Below are positions 1 to 10,289 of a stretch of DNA of 32,128 nucleotides, piece after piece (within the stretch, counting starts at the first letter, position 1; the number at the start of each line of letters is the position of its first letter). Source of the DNA: Bacteroidota bacterium (GTDB lineage Bacteria; Bacteroidota; Bacteroidia; Bacteroidales; UBA10428); the NCBI GenBank assembly GCA_003252385.1, contig QKEH01000110.1, positions 1 through 32,128 of the forward strand. The letters run 5' to 3'. The notes under the pieces are model-generated. The model ran no database searches. It saw only the letters and a list, made by a program, of their open reading frames with translations, and was not told the DNA's origin. The translations under genes and the position numbers were made by a program.

Positions 1-16
1 GTTTTGCCTGCTATTG

Positions 17-39
17 CCATAAACCCGTTGGGTTTATGG
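17..39 (-). terminator. Hairpin, possible terminator
   Basis: Perfect 10-bp inverted repeat (CCATAAACCC / GGGTTTATGG) around a 3-nt loop. It lies 12 nt beyond the stop (52-54) of a minus-strand open frame, where a terminator would be expected. There is no strong T tract on either side, so termination is inferred from the stem alone. Confidence 0.45.
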
Positions 40-51
40 TGTTCGTTTCTG

Positions 52-530
52 TTAGATAGTATCTGGCTTTGCCAATTCTTTAGGGATCTCAAATGGAGGT
101 AGCCACAAACAAGCCATTATCCCGCATTCACCTCCATAAGAACGGAATGGGTCAGGTCTTACTTCTTCTTCAGGCTCCTGGTTTCCGGTAGATTAACCAA
201 ACGGAAACCCAATTACCCTCACTCTTCTACGCCAACGGTGTTGTGGCAATAGGCCGGGTAATTAACCCGGCCTGTTGCAATGGATACAAGCCCCCTGCCC
301 TGAAGGGGCACAAGCCATGCAACGAACGGATTTTTGCATGGATCATTCTCTGTTATCCAACTCTCGTAGTATAGATTTCGACTAAACGGCATCCATTCAA
401 ACGGGATAGGAGCATTCGAGCCTAGAATACCGCAACAGTAAGTAGCTCCCCATGCCCAGGCACATTCCGGCACCAGCCGGTTCACAGCCCCCATATAATG
501 GGTGTTTTTCCTTCGGGGATGTATGGCCAA
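52..530 (-). pseudogene. Possible decayed minus-strand gene (unrecognised)
   Basis: I recognise no secure gene in 1-576. On the minus strand one frame is open from 530 to 219 (103 codons, rich in Trp and Cys, ending ...HNTVGVEE). After a stop, a second frame is open from 192 to 52 (46 codons without a usable early start), reading as an acidic then compact stretch: EPEEEVRPDPF, GGECGIMACLWLPPFEIPKE, ending KPDTI. A third frame (585-397) overlaps the first. The second piece reads like a genuine protein C-terminus and is followed by the hairpin at 17-39. An 8-bp inverted repeat (180-187 / 202-209) sits near the break. One reading is a gene broken by frameshifts. Another is that the whole region is non-coding. 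I recognise no family and assign no function. Confidence 0.2.
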
Positions 531-576
531 ATAAAGGCAATTGCGTAACTTCTCCTGAAATTAACCACCGGAAACC

Positions 577-1329
577 ATGCCACAATGGGATGCTTCACGA
601 TTTATTGCCCACCGGGGAGCCTCGCGACCTGCCCCTGAGAATACCCTGGCGGCATTAAACAAAGCCTGGTCGCTGGGAGCCCGGGCTGCCGAGGTGGATG
701 TGCGACTTACCCGCGACCGGCAAATCGTTCTCCTTCACGACCGCTGTACCCGGCGTACCGGGGATAAAAACCTTCGGGTAGACCGATCCGATTTGCAGGA
801 GTTAAAGACGGTAGATGTGGGAAGATGGAAAGGTGCCGTGTGGCGCGGTGAACCCATACCCACCCTTCAGGAAGTTCTGCCTACGGTGCCATCGGGACGT
901 AAACTTCTGCTGGAAATTAAATGTGGCATGGAGCTACTGGATCCACTTCGGGATCTGCTCAACGAAAGTAACCTGCCCGACAATCAGGTAGAACTGATCT
1001 CTTTTGACCGGGAACTGCTGCGTGAGCTTAAAAGGCAACTGCCGCAAATTCGCATGTTTTGGTTGCTTGCGCTGGATTATTACCGCCCGGAGTGGCTGGC
1101 TCGCCACTCCCGGGAGGCCATAATCCGGAAAGTTCTGGAGTCCGGCCTCGATGGGGTGGATGCCTGGGCCGGAAGACTTCTGAATGCTTCCTTGGTTGCG
1201 GCTTGCAAAAATCAGGGCCTCGGCGTGTATGCCTGGACGGTGAACGATAAGCGCCAGGCCTTGCAGCTGCTGGAAATGGGAGTGGATGCAGTAACCACCG
1301 ATTGCGACGACTGGTTGGCCGGCCTGTAG
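577..1329 (+). CDS. ugpQ: Glycerophosphodiester phosphodiesterase, cytosolic type
   Basis: Hydrolyses glycerophosphodiesters from phospholipid turnover to sn-glycerol 3-phosphate and an alcohol. The 250-aa protein is a single GDPD TIM barrel. It has the H12-R13-G14 catalytic/metal motif, PENT at 20-23, the metal-binding Glu39/Asp41 pair (EVD), and His54-Asp55 (LLHD). LLLEIK further on supplies another family-conserved acidic position. There is no signal peptide or lipobox, and the length matches cytosolic UgpQ rather than secreted GlpQ, so I use that symbol with reserve. The next gene encodes glycerol-3-phosphate dehydrogenase, which would consume the product, though 166 nt and a possible promoter separate them. 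The ATG at 577 sits directly before the conserved barrel start. Confidence 0.85.
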   Translation: MPQWDASRFIAHRGASRPAPENTLAALNKAWSLGARAAEVDVRLTRDRQIVLLHDRCTRRTGDKNLRVDRSDLQELKTVDVGRWKGAVWRGEPIPTLQEVLPTVPSGRKLLLEIKCGMELLDPLRDLLNESNLPDNQVELISFDRELLRELKRQLPQIRMFWLLALDYYRPEWLARHSREAIIRKVLESGLDGVDAWAGRLLNASLVAACKNQGLGVYAWTVNDKRQALQLLEMGVDAVTTDCDDWLAGL

Positions 1330-1397
1330 TAATTAGGTTGTATAGTTCGATTTTAAAGCCGGTCAGAACATGAAAGGGAATGATGAACCCATATTCG

Positions 1398-1429
1398 TTT
1401 TGGCTCAACGCATTTTTCATTTACATTGA
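1398..1429 (+). promoter_or_regulatory. Putative Bacteroidota promoter for glpD
   Basis: TTTTG at 1398-1402, then 19 nt, then TACATTGA at 1422-1429. Spacing fits the Bacteroidota sigma consensus (TTTG, 19-21 nt, TAnnTTTG), but the -7 box matches only in part. It lies 67 nt upstream of the dehydrogenase start. Confidence 0.35.
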
Positions 1430-1495
1430 ACTAGAAACTCGTAAAGATCCTTTCATCGAAGGCATGGGGGCTAAGGAGGAAATAACACAGGGAGA

Positions 1496-3055
1496 ATGAA
1501 CAGAGAACTGACGTTGGCCGAACTGGCCGATCCCGCAATAACCTGGGATTTGGTGGTTATTGGGGGAGGAGCCACCGGAATGGGTATTGCACTCGATGCA
1601 GCGGCGCGGGGCTACCGGCTGTTGCTGGTCGAGCAGTACGATTTTGGCAAAGGTACTTCCAGCCGGAGTACCAAGCTGATACACGGAGGGGTGCGCTACC
1701 TGCAACAGGGTAACTTCTCGTTGGTGCTGGAAGCTCTGAAGGAACGCGGAATACTTTGGCGAAATGCTCCACAACTGGTGGGTCGTCTGGCTTTTGTGGT
1801 TCCTCTCTACCGGAGGTGGCAGCTGCTGTATTACGGAATGGGACTCAAACTCTACGATTTACTGGCAGGCAAAGGCGGCGGTGAACCTTCCCGTATACTC
1901 ACCCGAAAACAAACGATGGAAAAGCTCCCGGAGCTGGAAGCCCATGGACTGAAAGGGGGTGTATTGTATTACGACGGGCAGTTTGATGATACCCGGTTGC
2001 TCATCAGTCTGGCACAAACTGCTGTCGAAAAGGGAGCCCGGGTGGTCAACTACATGCAGGTAACCGGCTTGCTTCGGGAGCAGCAGCATGTAACTGGTGT
2101 TATGGTTTGCGATACGGAGACTCAAAAGGTTTATCCGGTGAAAGCCCGGGTGGTGGTGAATGCCACGGGCGTTTTTCTGGACACTATACGCAAAATGGAA
2201 GATAGCCGGGTGCAAAACCGGATTACCGGCAGCCGGGGTACTCATCTGGTACTCGATCGTGAGTTCCTTCCCGGTGATCACGCCCTGTTAATTCCCCGCA
2301 CCGACGATGGAAGGGTGCTGTTTGCCGTACCCTGGCACAACCGAGTACTGGTGGGTACCACCGAAATTGCGGTAAGTAGCTATCCGTCCGAACCGGAGGC
2401 CAGTTACGAAGAAGTGGTGTTTTTGCTCGAGCATATTGGCCGATACTTGCGGCGGAGCCCTTCCATTATGGATATACAAAGTGTTTTTGCCGGCTTGCGT
2501 CCGCTGGTTCATCATAAGGGGAAGCGTGCTACCGCCTGGCTGTCGCGCGAGCATTCGCTGCACGTTTCGCCAGGAGGTGTGCTATCGGTGGCAGGTGGCA
2601 AGTGGACTACTTACCGGAAAATGGCTGAAGACACCCTGCGCCTTGCTATTAAGCTGGGAAAACTGGAGCATCGTCCCTGCATTACCCGTGGGCTGCCGCT
2701 TTCGGCATACGATGTGCCGGCCTTTGGCGAAGGCGAAGATTCGGCCTCGGAAAGCCCCATGTTCCGGCAATTTCTTGCCGAAAATCCATCGTATTCCGAG
2801 TTGCTCCATCCTTCTTTTCCCTATCGGGTGGGCGATGTGGTATGGGCCGTGCGCCACGCCATGGCACGTACTCCCGAAGATTTTCTGGCTCGACGCAGCC
2901 GCCTGCTTTTTCTCGATACGCGAGCCGCCATGCAGGTGGCGCCGTTGGTGACCCGGCTAATGGCTGCTGAACTGGGACACAGCGCAACCTGGGAAAAGGA
3001 AATGCTGGATGCTTTTATGTTTTTGGCACAAAAGTACCTTCCGCCCGGGGGCTGA
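1496..3055 (+). CDS. glpD: Glycerol-3-phosphate dehydrogenase (FAD-dependent)
   Basis: Oxidises sn-glycerol 3-phosphate to dihydroxyacetone phosphate, passing electrons through FAD to the quinone pool at the inner face of the membrane. The 519-aa protein opens with an FAD Rossmann motif at residues 20-28 (VVIGGGATG). The family signature TSSRSTKLIHGGVRYL follows, then the DAO fold and a C-terminal helical domain (GDVVWAVRHAMART onward) typical of GlpA/GlpD. An AAGGAGG sequence lies at 1473-1479, somewhat far upstream of the ATG at 1496; strong Shine-Dalgarno sites are not typical of this phylum. The upstream phosphodiesterase supplies glycerol 3-phosphate. No glpK, glpF or glpB/glpC is visible, so I favour the single-subunit GlpD type. 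Confidence 0.92.
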   Translation: MNRELTLAELADPAITWDLVVIGGGATGMGIALDAAARGYRLLLVEQYDFGKGTSSRSTKLIHGGVRYLQQGNFSLVLEALKERGILWRNAPQLVGRLAFVVPLYRRWQLLYYGMGLKLYDLLAGKGGGEPSRILTRKQTMEKLPELEAHGLKGGVLYYDGQFDDTRLLISLAQTAVEKGARVVNYMQVTGLLREQQHVTGVMVCDTETQKVYPVKARVVVNATGVFLDTIRKMEDSRVQNRITGSRGTHLVLDREFLPGDHALLIPRTDDGRVLFAVPWHNRVLVGTTEIAVSSYPSEPEASYEEVVFLLEHIGRYLRRSPSIMDIQSVFAGLRPLVHHKGKRATAWLSREHSLHVSPGGVLSVAGGKWTTYRKMAEDTLRLAIKLGKLEHRPCITRGLPLSAYDVPAFGEGEDSASESPMFRQFLAENPSYSELLHPSFPYRVGDVVWAVRHAMARTPEDFLARRSRLLFLDTRAAMQVAPLVTRLMAAELGHSATWEKEMLDAFMFLAQKYLPPGG

Positions 3056-3086
3056 CTACCGGGCACGTCGCTATGGAGTTTTTTTA
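3043..3086 (+). terminator. Possible terminator after glpD
   Basis: GCCCGG (3043-3048) pairs with CCGGGC (3059-3064) across the glpD stop codon. A run of seven T (3079-3085) follows 14 nt later. The distance between stem and T tract makes this a weak terminator candidate. Confidence 0.3.
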
Positions 3087-3166
3087 CTTCTGTGAAATTC
3101 TGAAAGTGCCATTCTAATACTCGCGATTTATTCTAAATTTAATGCATTATACCAAATACTAAACCC

Positions 3167-5001
3167 ATGCATGCAGTGCTTAGAATGGGCGTGGTGATTG
3201 TGCTGTGCCTGACAACCATAACTTGGGTGTTCGGACAACAGGACATTCCTGGCGCCGATACGATCACGATGCCGTTAGCCGGTAATGCCACCGAATTACT
3301 GTCGGAAGCCGATTCGGTGGCACTGGTAAGGCACTTGCTGGAAAAACAGCTTTATGAGCTTCGGGGGAACGAACGTTCCAGGCGCGGCAAAATTGAAGCT
3401 GAGCTGGCAGGCATTCGCAGGCAGGATTCTCTGAGGAAGGTGGAAATGGTGCGGCTCGTTGCCCAGTTAAAAATTCAGCAACAAGGTTACCCGGTGGTTG
3501 TGTTTTTTACCTGTATACCAACCTGGGTTCTCTGAGCCCTCAGGAAAGAGCCAGGGTGATTACCGAAAGGTTGCAGTATGTGTATAAGTCTTTTTATCCG
3601 AAAACCGATACACTGGCTCTTTTGGATAACGGACAGGTGGCCGAGTTATACTATAAGGACAGGATAATCTTGAGCGTTACCGAACTGGACGAGTTGTGGA
3701 ACGAACAACCTCGAATACAAATTGCACGGGAGTACCAGTCGCTTATTGTTGAAGATATTCTTCGCTATAAAAAAGATACAAGCATTCTCAAAAAGCTTCG
3801 GGCCATTGGATTGGTTATGCTGGTGATTCTGCTTCAGGTGGCAGGCATAAAATGGATCAATTATCTGTTTCGGGGACGCGTTAACCGGTTTTTAATGAAC
3901 AAGCGAGGGGTTTGGTTTAAAGGTATACATTTTCGAAAACTAGAAATTATTGATGAAAACCGGGTAACAACAGCCGTAATTTTTATGGCTCGTATGCTGC
4001 GTTTTTTTAGTGTTGCCTTGTTGTTGTACATTTCCATTCCTGTAATTTTCTCCATTTTTCCTCCCACTCGCCGCATTGCAGAAACCCTCTTCGGATATTT
4101 GGTGTCGCCCTTGAAGGTTATTGCCAAATCGGTATTGGGTTACATTCCGGAGCTGATGACCATTGTGGTAATTGTGGTGATTACCCGTTACGTACTAAAA
4201 TTTTTACGCTTTGTGGCCAGTGAGTTGGAAGCGGGTAAAATCAACCTGCCCGGTTTTTATCCCGATTGGGCTAAGCCCAGCTACAACATCATTCGGGTAC
4301 TGATTCTGGCATTTATGTTTATTGTAATATTTCCGTATCTGCCTGGCTCCGATTCGCCGGTTTTTAAAGGGGTGTCGGTGTTTATCGGGGTGGTCTTCTC
4401 GCTGGGTTCGTCATCGATTATTGGCAATATGGTGGCCGGGTTGGTTATTACCTACATGCGGCCTTTCAAAATTGGCGACCGGATAAAAATTGGCGATGTA
4501 ACCGGAAACGTGGTAGAGAAAACCCCTTTTGTCACCCGCATTCGCACTCCGAAAAAGGAATTTATTACCATCCCCAATTCCAATGTGCTTTCTTCGAATG
4601 TAATCAATTACAGCAACTCCAAGCTTCAGGGAGGATTGGTAGTGTACACCACGGTAACCATTGGGTACGATGTTCCCTGGCGAAAGGTACACCAGCTGCT
4701 GATTAATGCCGCCAAGAAAACCTCCAACCTTAACCTTTCCATAGCTCCCTACGTGCTACAAACCAGTCTCGACGACTTCTACGTTTCGTACCAGCTCAAC
4801 GCACATACCAACGAACCCGACAAGCAACCTCTAATATACAGCGAGCTGCACCAGAACATTCAGGACGGGTTTAACGAGGCCGGCATTGAAATCATGTCGC
4901 CACATTACCGGGCAGCCCGCGATGGAAATGCCATGGCCATACCCCGCGAGCAGTGGCCCGAGGGCTATCAACCGCCCGGGTTTAAAATCAATCAGGAGTA
5001 A
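3167..5001 (+). pseudogene. MscS-family mechanosensitive channel, apparently frameshifted
   Basis: Two adjacent frames encode one protein. The first (3167-3535, 122 aa) has a signal peptide (cut near VFG/QQ) and a helical periplasmic segment, then runs into a stop soon after GYPVVVF. The second has its first listed start at GTG 3556, but is already open and family-like further upstream, reading FYLYTNLGSLSPQERARVIT from the T run at 3503-3508. It continues as the rest of the channel: several membrane helices, the pore-lining helix, and the MscS beta domain (LGSSSIIGNMVAG, RPFKIGDRIKIGDVTGNV, FITIPNSNV), ending at 5001. From memory of related Bacteroidota proteins, a few residues (of the GDTLF type) belong between the halves. 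A deletion of about 13 nt at the T run would explain both the loss and the frame change. If real, the channel is inactive or starts internally without its signal peptide; an assembly error is the alternative. The intact protein would gate on membrane tension and release solutes during osmotic downshift. Confidence 0.75.
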
Positions 5002-5054
5002 ACCAGCGTGATTTCCGGTTAATCAATTGTACTTATTTAAAAAAATCTATACCC

Positions 5055-5756
5055 ATGAAAAGACTTTGTATCCTGCTGCTGGCTTTGGTTTCTATGGTCG
5101 GCTTTTCGCAAACTAAAAACTTTATCGACCAGCCCTATATTGAGGTAACCGGAATGGCCGAAATGGAAATTGTCCCCAATGAAATTTACTTGAAAATTCT
5201 GTTGAATGAAGCCGATTATAAAGGAAAGGCGAGTGTGGAAGAGAAGGAGAGAAGCATGATACAGCAACTGGAAAGTATAGGAATTGCCACTTCAAAAGAT
5301 CTTGTGGTGCAGGATATTGCAAGCAATTTCAAGTTCTACCTGCTTAAATCGACCGCTATTATGGCCGTTAAGCAGTACCAACTAAAAGTGTCAGATGCCC
5401 TGACGGCGGCCAGGGTACTTAAAAATCTCGAAGAACTGGAGATTTCCAATGTTTCCATCGAACGGGTAGACCATTCGGACCTGGAGAAATACAAGGCGGA
5501 GGTGAAAGTAATGGCCATCAAGGCAGCCAAAACCAAGGCCGATTACCTGTCGGAGGCTATTGGGCAAACTTGTGGCAAAGCCATCTACATCCAGGAAATT
5601 GAAAATCGTATTTACGACGATCTTTCCGGAATGGCAGGAGGAATGAATGCCAACATCAAAATAAGAGGGGTATCCAGTTTGGAAGCCGAGCCCGATATTG
5701 AATTTGAAAAAATCAAGCTGGAAAGTACGATCATTGTGATGTTTAACCTGAATTAG
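5055..5756 (+). CDS. SIMPL-domain (DUF541) secreted protein
   Basis: 233 aa with a signal peptide (residues 1-18, ending VSMVGFS before Q). One SIMPL/DUF541 domain follows, beginning with the typical IEVTGMAEMEIVPNEIYL (a conserved G, then V.PN). The middle contains the repeated Ala/Lys-rich helix AIKAAKTKADYLSEAIGQ and the end has a final strand pair (ESTIIVMFNLN). SIMPL proteins are periplasmic or outer-membrane-associated; some bacterial members are linked to stress tolerance, but the family has no general biochemical function. The gene starts 53 nt after the channel gene on the same strand and may share its transcript. I see no lipobox, so a soluble periplasmic protein is likely. Confidence 0.82.
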   Translation: MKRLCILLLALVSMVGFSQTKNFIDQPYIEVTGMAEMEIVPNEIYLKILLNEADYKGKASVEEKERSMIQQLESIGIATSKDLVVQDIASNFKFYLLKSTAIMAVKQYQLKVSDALTAARVLKNLEELEISNVSIERVDHSDLEKYKAEVKVMAIKAAKTKADYLSEAIGQTCGKAIYIQEIENRIYDDLSGMAGGMNANIKIRGVSSLEAEPDIEFEKIKLESTIIVMFNLN

Positions 5757-6023
5757 GTTAATCGGTTATGGAGCTCCTTTCGGTTCAGGCTCCTACGGAG
5801 ATAGAGAAACGCGCCGGGAACAAATGCTGATCCTTCCGGCATTTAATTTTTACAGTGCTCGCTCCGGGGTCAGCATGTCTGCAACCATTCAACAGAAGCT
5901 ATAGGGCTAAGGTTCTTCCGGACAGGAGCCCGTCCAACCCATTGGGGGCTTCATGGGGCAGACACGAGAGATGGCGCAATCTGGAAGGGACTGTTTCCGG
6001 CCAGGAAGAGATTGAATAAATAC
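5757..6023 (+). other. Intergenic region, no gene seen
   Basis: Gene-free stretch between the SIMPL gene and the thiamine promoter. It contains small GC-rich inverted repeats such as GGAGCTCC (5769-5776) but no T-tract terminator I trust. Minus-strand open frames that run through here also cross the TPP riboswitch and are not credible genes. Confidence 0.5.
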
Positions 6024-6055
6024 TTGCATTCCATCCGAAAAAACACGTACATTTG
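6024..6055 (+). promoter_or_regulatory. Promoter of the thiamine operon
   Basis: TTG at 6024-6026, then 21 nt, then TACATTTG at 6048-6055, a full match to the Bacteroidota -7 consensus TAnnTTTG. Transcription would start around 6060-6065, just ahead of the TPP aptamer, which supports the call. Confidence 0.7.
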
Positions 6056-6064
6056 CTGCCATCA

Positions 6065-6140
6065 TTAACAAGGGGTGCCAGAATACGGCTGAGATCATAC
6101 CCTCTGAACCTGGGCAGGTAATGCTGCCAAGGAAAGAACT
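6065..6140 (+). promoter_or_regulatory. TPP (THI-box) riboswitch
   Basis: Conserved THI-box elements occur in order: GGGGTGCC (6072-6079), GGCTGAGATCATACCC (6087-6102), and CTGAACCTGGGCAGGTAATGC (within 6103-6124), closing with GCCAAGGAAAG. These are the J/P elements that bind the pyrimidine and diphosphate of thiamine pyrophosphate. The aptamer sits between the promoter and thiS, so bound TPP should reduce expression of the whole operon. The 36 nt before the thiS start show no clear intrinsic terminator, which favours control of translation start. Confidence 0.95.
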
Positions 6141-6176
6141 GCTCCTCGCCTGGTATTCCGCAATTAGACATATGAT

Positions 6177-6380
6177 ATGCATATTTACCTTAATGGCGAA
6201 GCTTTTCCGTTTTTCTCAGGAACAAGTCTCGGTAATTTTCTACAACTAAGCGGATTTGCCGACACCAAAGGCATTGCAGTAGCCGTGAACAATCAGGTGG
6301 TACCCCGAACCCAGTGGGGAGATCATGCTTTGGTGCCGGAGGATCAGGTGTTGGTTATTTCAGCTACTCAGGGAGGGTGA
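6177..6380 (+). CDS. thiS: Sulfur carrier protein ThiS
   Basis: 67-aa ubiquitin-fold sulfur carrier for thiazole formation. The C-terminal Gly66-Gly67 (SATQGG) is the site that is adenylated and converted to a thiocarboxylate, then donates sulfur to ThiG. The start MHIYLNGEAF and LPEDQV-like segment (LVPEDQVLVI) match the family, as does the length. First gene of the riboswitch-controlled operon. An ATG five nt upstream (6172) is in another frame and gives no ThiS sequence, so 6177 is the start. Confidence 0.93.
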   Translation: MHIYLNGEAFPFFSGTSLGNFLQLSGFADTKGIAVAVNNQVVPRTQWGDHALVPEDQVLVISATQGG

Positions 6381-8371
<1,991 letters not shown>

Positions 8372-8380
8372 TTCAACGTT

Positions 8381-8992
8381 GTGGAACTGATCTTACATAC
8401 CACGGAACATTTTTTTGAGGGTGAAGCCGAAATAATTAGCCGGTTGATGGAGGCATTCCAGTTTACCCTGCACCTGCGAAAACCTCAGGCAACCTGCGGG
8501 GAGTATCGTGCTTTGCTAAAAGCCCTGCCGGAGTCCATGCATCACCGGATTATGCTGCACGAGGCCTATGAGCTGGCTGAGGAATTCCCTTTGAAGGGGC
8601 TGCACTTTTCGGCTCGGAAACAGGTTTTAGCCAGGCACTTTCCGGAGGTGTTCAAGAGCACTTCGGCTCACAGTCTCGAGGAATTATCGGCTTTGCAATG
8701 TGAGTACAACTACATATTTTTGGGGCCTGTTTTTCCGAGTATCTCCAAATCGGGTTATTCCGGTACTCTGGAGCACGATCGGGTTGGCGAATTTTTGAAA
8801 ACGGCTTCCGGTGGCAGGGTGATGGCTATTGGAGGTATAGCACTCGACACCCTGGAGGCGGTTCGTACCTTGGGATTTCATGGTGTAGCCGTTTTAGGAA
8901 GTGTATGGGGCAATCAACCCGGGGAGGCCAATCGGGTTTTCGAAAACTTTAAAAAAATATACCAATGCATACATGCCGTCCCTACTGTTTAA
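8381..8992 (+). CDS. ThiE/TenI-family protein, probably TenI-like
   Basis: 203-aa TIM-barrel protein of the ThiE/TenI superfamily. The family frame is present: GPVF (115-118), SISKSGY, and AIGGI (149-153). The canonical ThiE phosphate/pyrimidine motifs are not: TLHLRK replaces QLR.K, IMLHEAYELA replaces INDRVDLA, and GLHFSARK replaces GVHLGQ.D. His97 in STSAHSLEEL aligns with the catalytic His of Bacillus TenI, the thiazole tautomerase that aromatises the ThiG product. A complete ThiE lies two genes downstream, so I infer a tautomerase or other auxiliary role rather than a second coupling enzyme. Start is GTG 8381, 9 nt after thiC. The gene overlaps thiD by 28 nt. A weak ThiE activity cannot be excluded. 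Confidence 0.75.
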   Translation: MELILHTTEHFFEGEAEIISRLMEAFQFTLHLRKPQATCGEYRALLKALPESMHHRIMLHEAYELAEEFPLKGLHFSARKQVLARHFPEVFKSTSAHSLEELSALQCEYNYIFLGPVFPSISKSGYSGTLEHDRVGEFLKTASGGRVMAIGGIALDTLEAVRTLGFHGVAVLGSVWGNQPGEANRVFENFKKIYQCIHAVPTV

Positions 8993-9678
8993 GCATTGCA
9001 GGTTTCGACCCCTGCGGGGGCGCTGGCATACTGGCTGATATTAAGACCTTCGAGCAGCTGGGGGTTTATGGTTTGGGTGTTTGTACGGCAGTTACCTATC
9101 AGAACGATACCCGATTTGAAGGCCTCCATTGGCTGGAAGCCGATGAAATACGTCGGCAGCTGGAAGCCTTGGCAGTATACGATGTTCAAGTGGTGAAAAT
9201 TGGCATCGTTGAAAATATAGAGCGATTGGAAGCTATTGTAAACTGGGTGGAAGGACTTTTCGCCGGTTGCCGCATCATTTGGGATCCTATCCTGAAGGCT
9301 TCGGCGGGCTTCAGTTTTCATTCTGCATTAAAATTAGATATCAGGCTGCTCAAACGCTTGTATCTTATCACGCCCAATCGAGAAGAATACGAACTGCTCG
9401 GACTGGATCGTTTCAGGGAACTACCTGTTTTGTTAAAGGGAGGCCATCGGGAAGAAAAGGGGGTAGATACCCTGTTCACTTTGGGTAAGGCTAAGGATAT
9501 ACCCGGAAAGCCTTTTTCTGAAACCGATAGTAAGCACGGTACCGGATGTGTGCTCTCGGCGGCTATTGCTGCCAACCTTGCACAGGGCAGTAAGCTGTTG
9601 GCTGCCTGTAAACAGGCCAAACACTATGTAGAGTCTTTTATGAAATCGAACCCCTTAAACCTGGGCTACCACGCATGA
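8965..9678 (+). CDS. thiD: Hydroxymethylpyrimidine/phosphomethylpyrimidine kinase ThiD
   Basis: Phosphorylates HMP-phosphate, the ThiC product, to the diphosphate used by ThiE. 237-aa ribokinase-fold protein. The N-terminal SIAGFDPCGGAGILADIKTF is a close match to the family SGSD..GGAGIQAD..T motif, with the Ser-Asp pair changed to AGFD. LITPNREEYELL is the usual TPN block. KHGTGC (190-195) is the anion-hole/catalytic motif. It is slightly shorter than the usual 255-270 aa. It overlaps the upstream TenI-like gene by 28 nt and the downstream thiE by 4 nt (ATGA), which indicates translational coupling. Confidence 0.93.
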   Translation: MHTCRPYCLSIAGFDPCGGAGILADIKTFEQLGVYGLGVCTAVTYQNDTRFEGLHWLEADEIRRQLEALAVYDVQVVKIGIVENIERLEAIVNWVEGLFAGCRIIWDPILKASAGFSFHSALKLDIRLLKRLYLITPNREEYELLGLDRFRELPVLLKGGHREEKGVDTLFTLGKAKDIPGKPFSETDSKHGTGCVLSAAIAANLAQGSKLLAACKQAKHYVESFMKSNPLNLGYHA

Positions 9679-10289
9679 TTGCAATACCCGATATCTACTA
9701 TATTACCCGCAACGATGCTCGCTATTCGCACGCCGAACAGGCACAACTGATGTTTAGCAGGGGCGTGGAGTGGGTACAACTCCGGATGAAGGATTACCCG
9801 CCGGAAGAAGTGCTTCGGCAGGCGCTGAAGGCTATGGAATTTGCCACCAGATACAGGCGGAAATTGTTCATCAACGATTCGGTGGAACTCGCTCTGGAGG
9901 TGAAGGCGCACGGGGTGCATTTGGGGCTGAAGGATACCCCGGTGGATGCCGCCCGGATCCGCCTGGGAAGCGGATACCTGTTGGGAGCTACTGCCAACAC
10001 CCTGGAAGATATCCGGTTGCAGGCTGCTCGCGGAGCCGACTATGTTGGATTGGGACCCTTTCGGTTTACCACCACCAAGAAGAACCTCAGCCCGGTAATC
10101 GGGTTGGAAGGATACCGGAGCCTGGTCAGTCAGGTGCGGCAACTGCAAATAGACATTCCCCTGGTAGCAGTGGGAGGCATTGAGATGAACGATATCGAAG
10201 CCATACGGGCTGCCGGAATGCAGGGAGTGGCCATTTCCGGGTCTTTATGGGCACATTATATGGAACATAGTAGAATGGAAGAAATATGA
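9675..10289 (+). CDS. thiE: Thiamine-phosphate synthase ThiE
   Basis: Joins HMP diphosphate and thiazole phosphate to give thiamine phosphate. 204 aa with every canonical motif: QLRMK (35-39), INDSVELA (66-73), GVHLGLKD (80-87), [12 protein letters not shown] (125-136) and VAVGGI. This is the complete ThiE of the operon, in contrast to the diverged paralogue at 8381. It overlaps thiD and thiG by 4 nt (ATGA) at each end, consistent with coupled translation. Confidence 0.95.
   Translation: MIAIPDIYYITRNDARYSHAEQAQLMFSRGVEWVQLRMKDYPPEEVLRQALKAMEFATRYRRKLFINDSVELALEVKAHGVHLGLKDTPVDAARIRLGSGYLLGATANTLEDIRLQAARGADYVGLGPFRFTTTKKNLSPVIGLEGYRSLVSQVRQLQIDIPLVAVGGIEMNDIEAIRAAGMQGVAISGSLWAHYMEHSRMEEI

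Noticed and set aside
5899-6182. Two minus-strand open frames of about 90 codons
   Set aside because: Both cross the TPP riboswitch and promoter in antisense and show no protein-like features.
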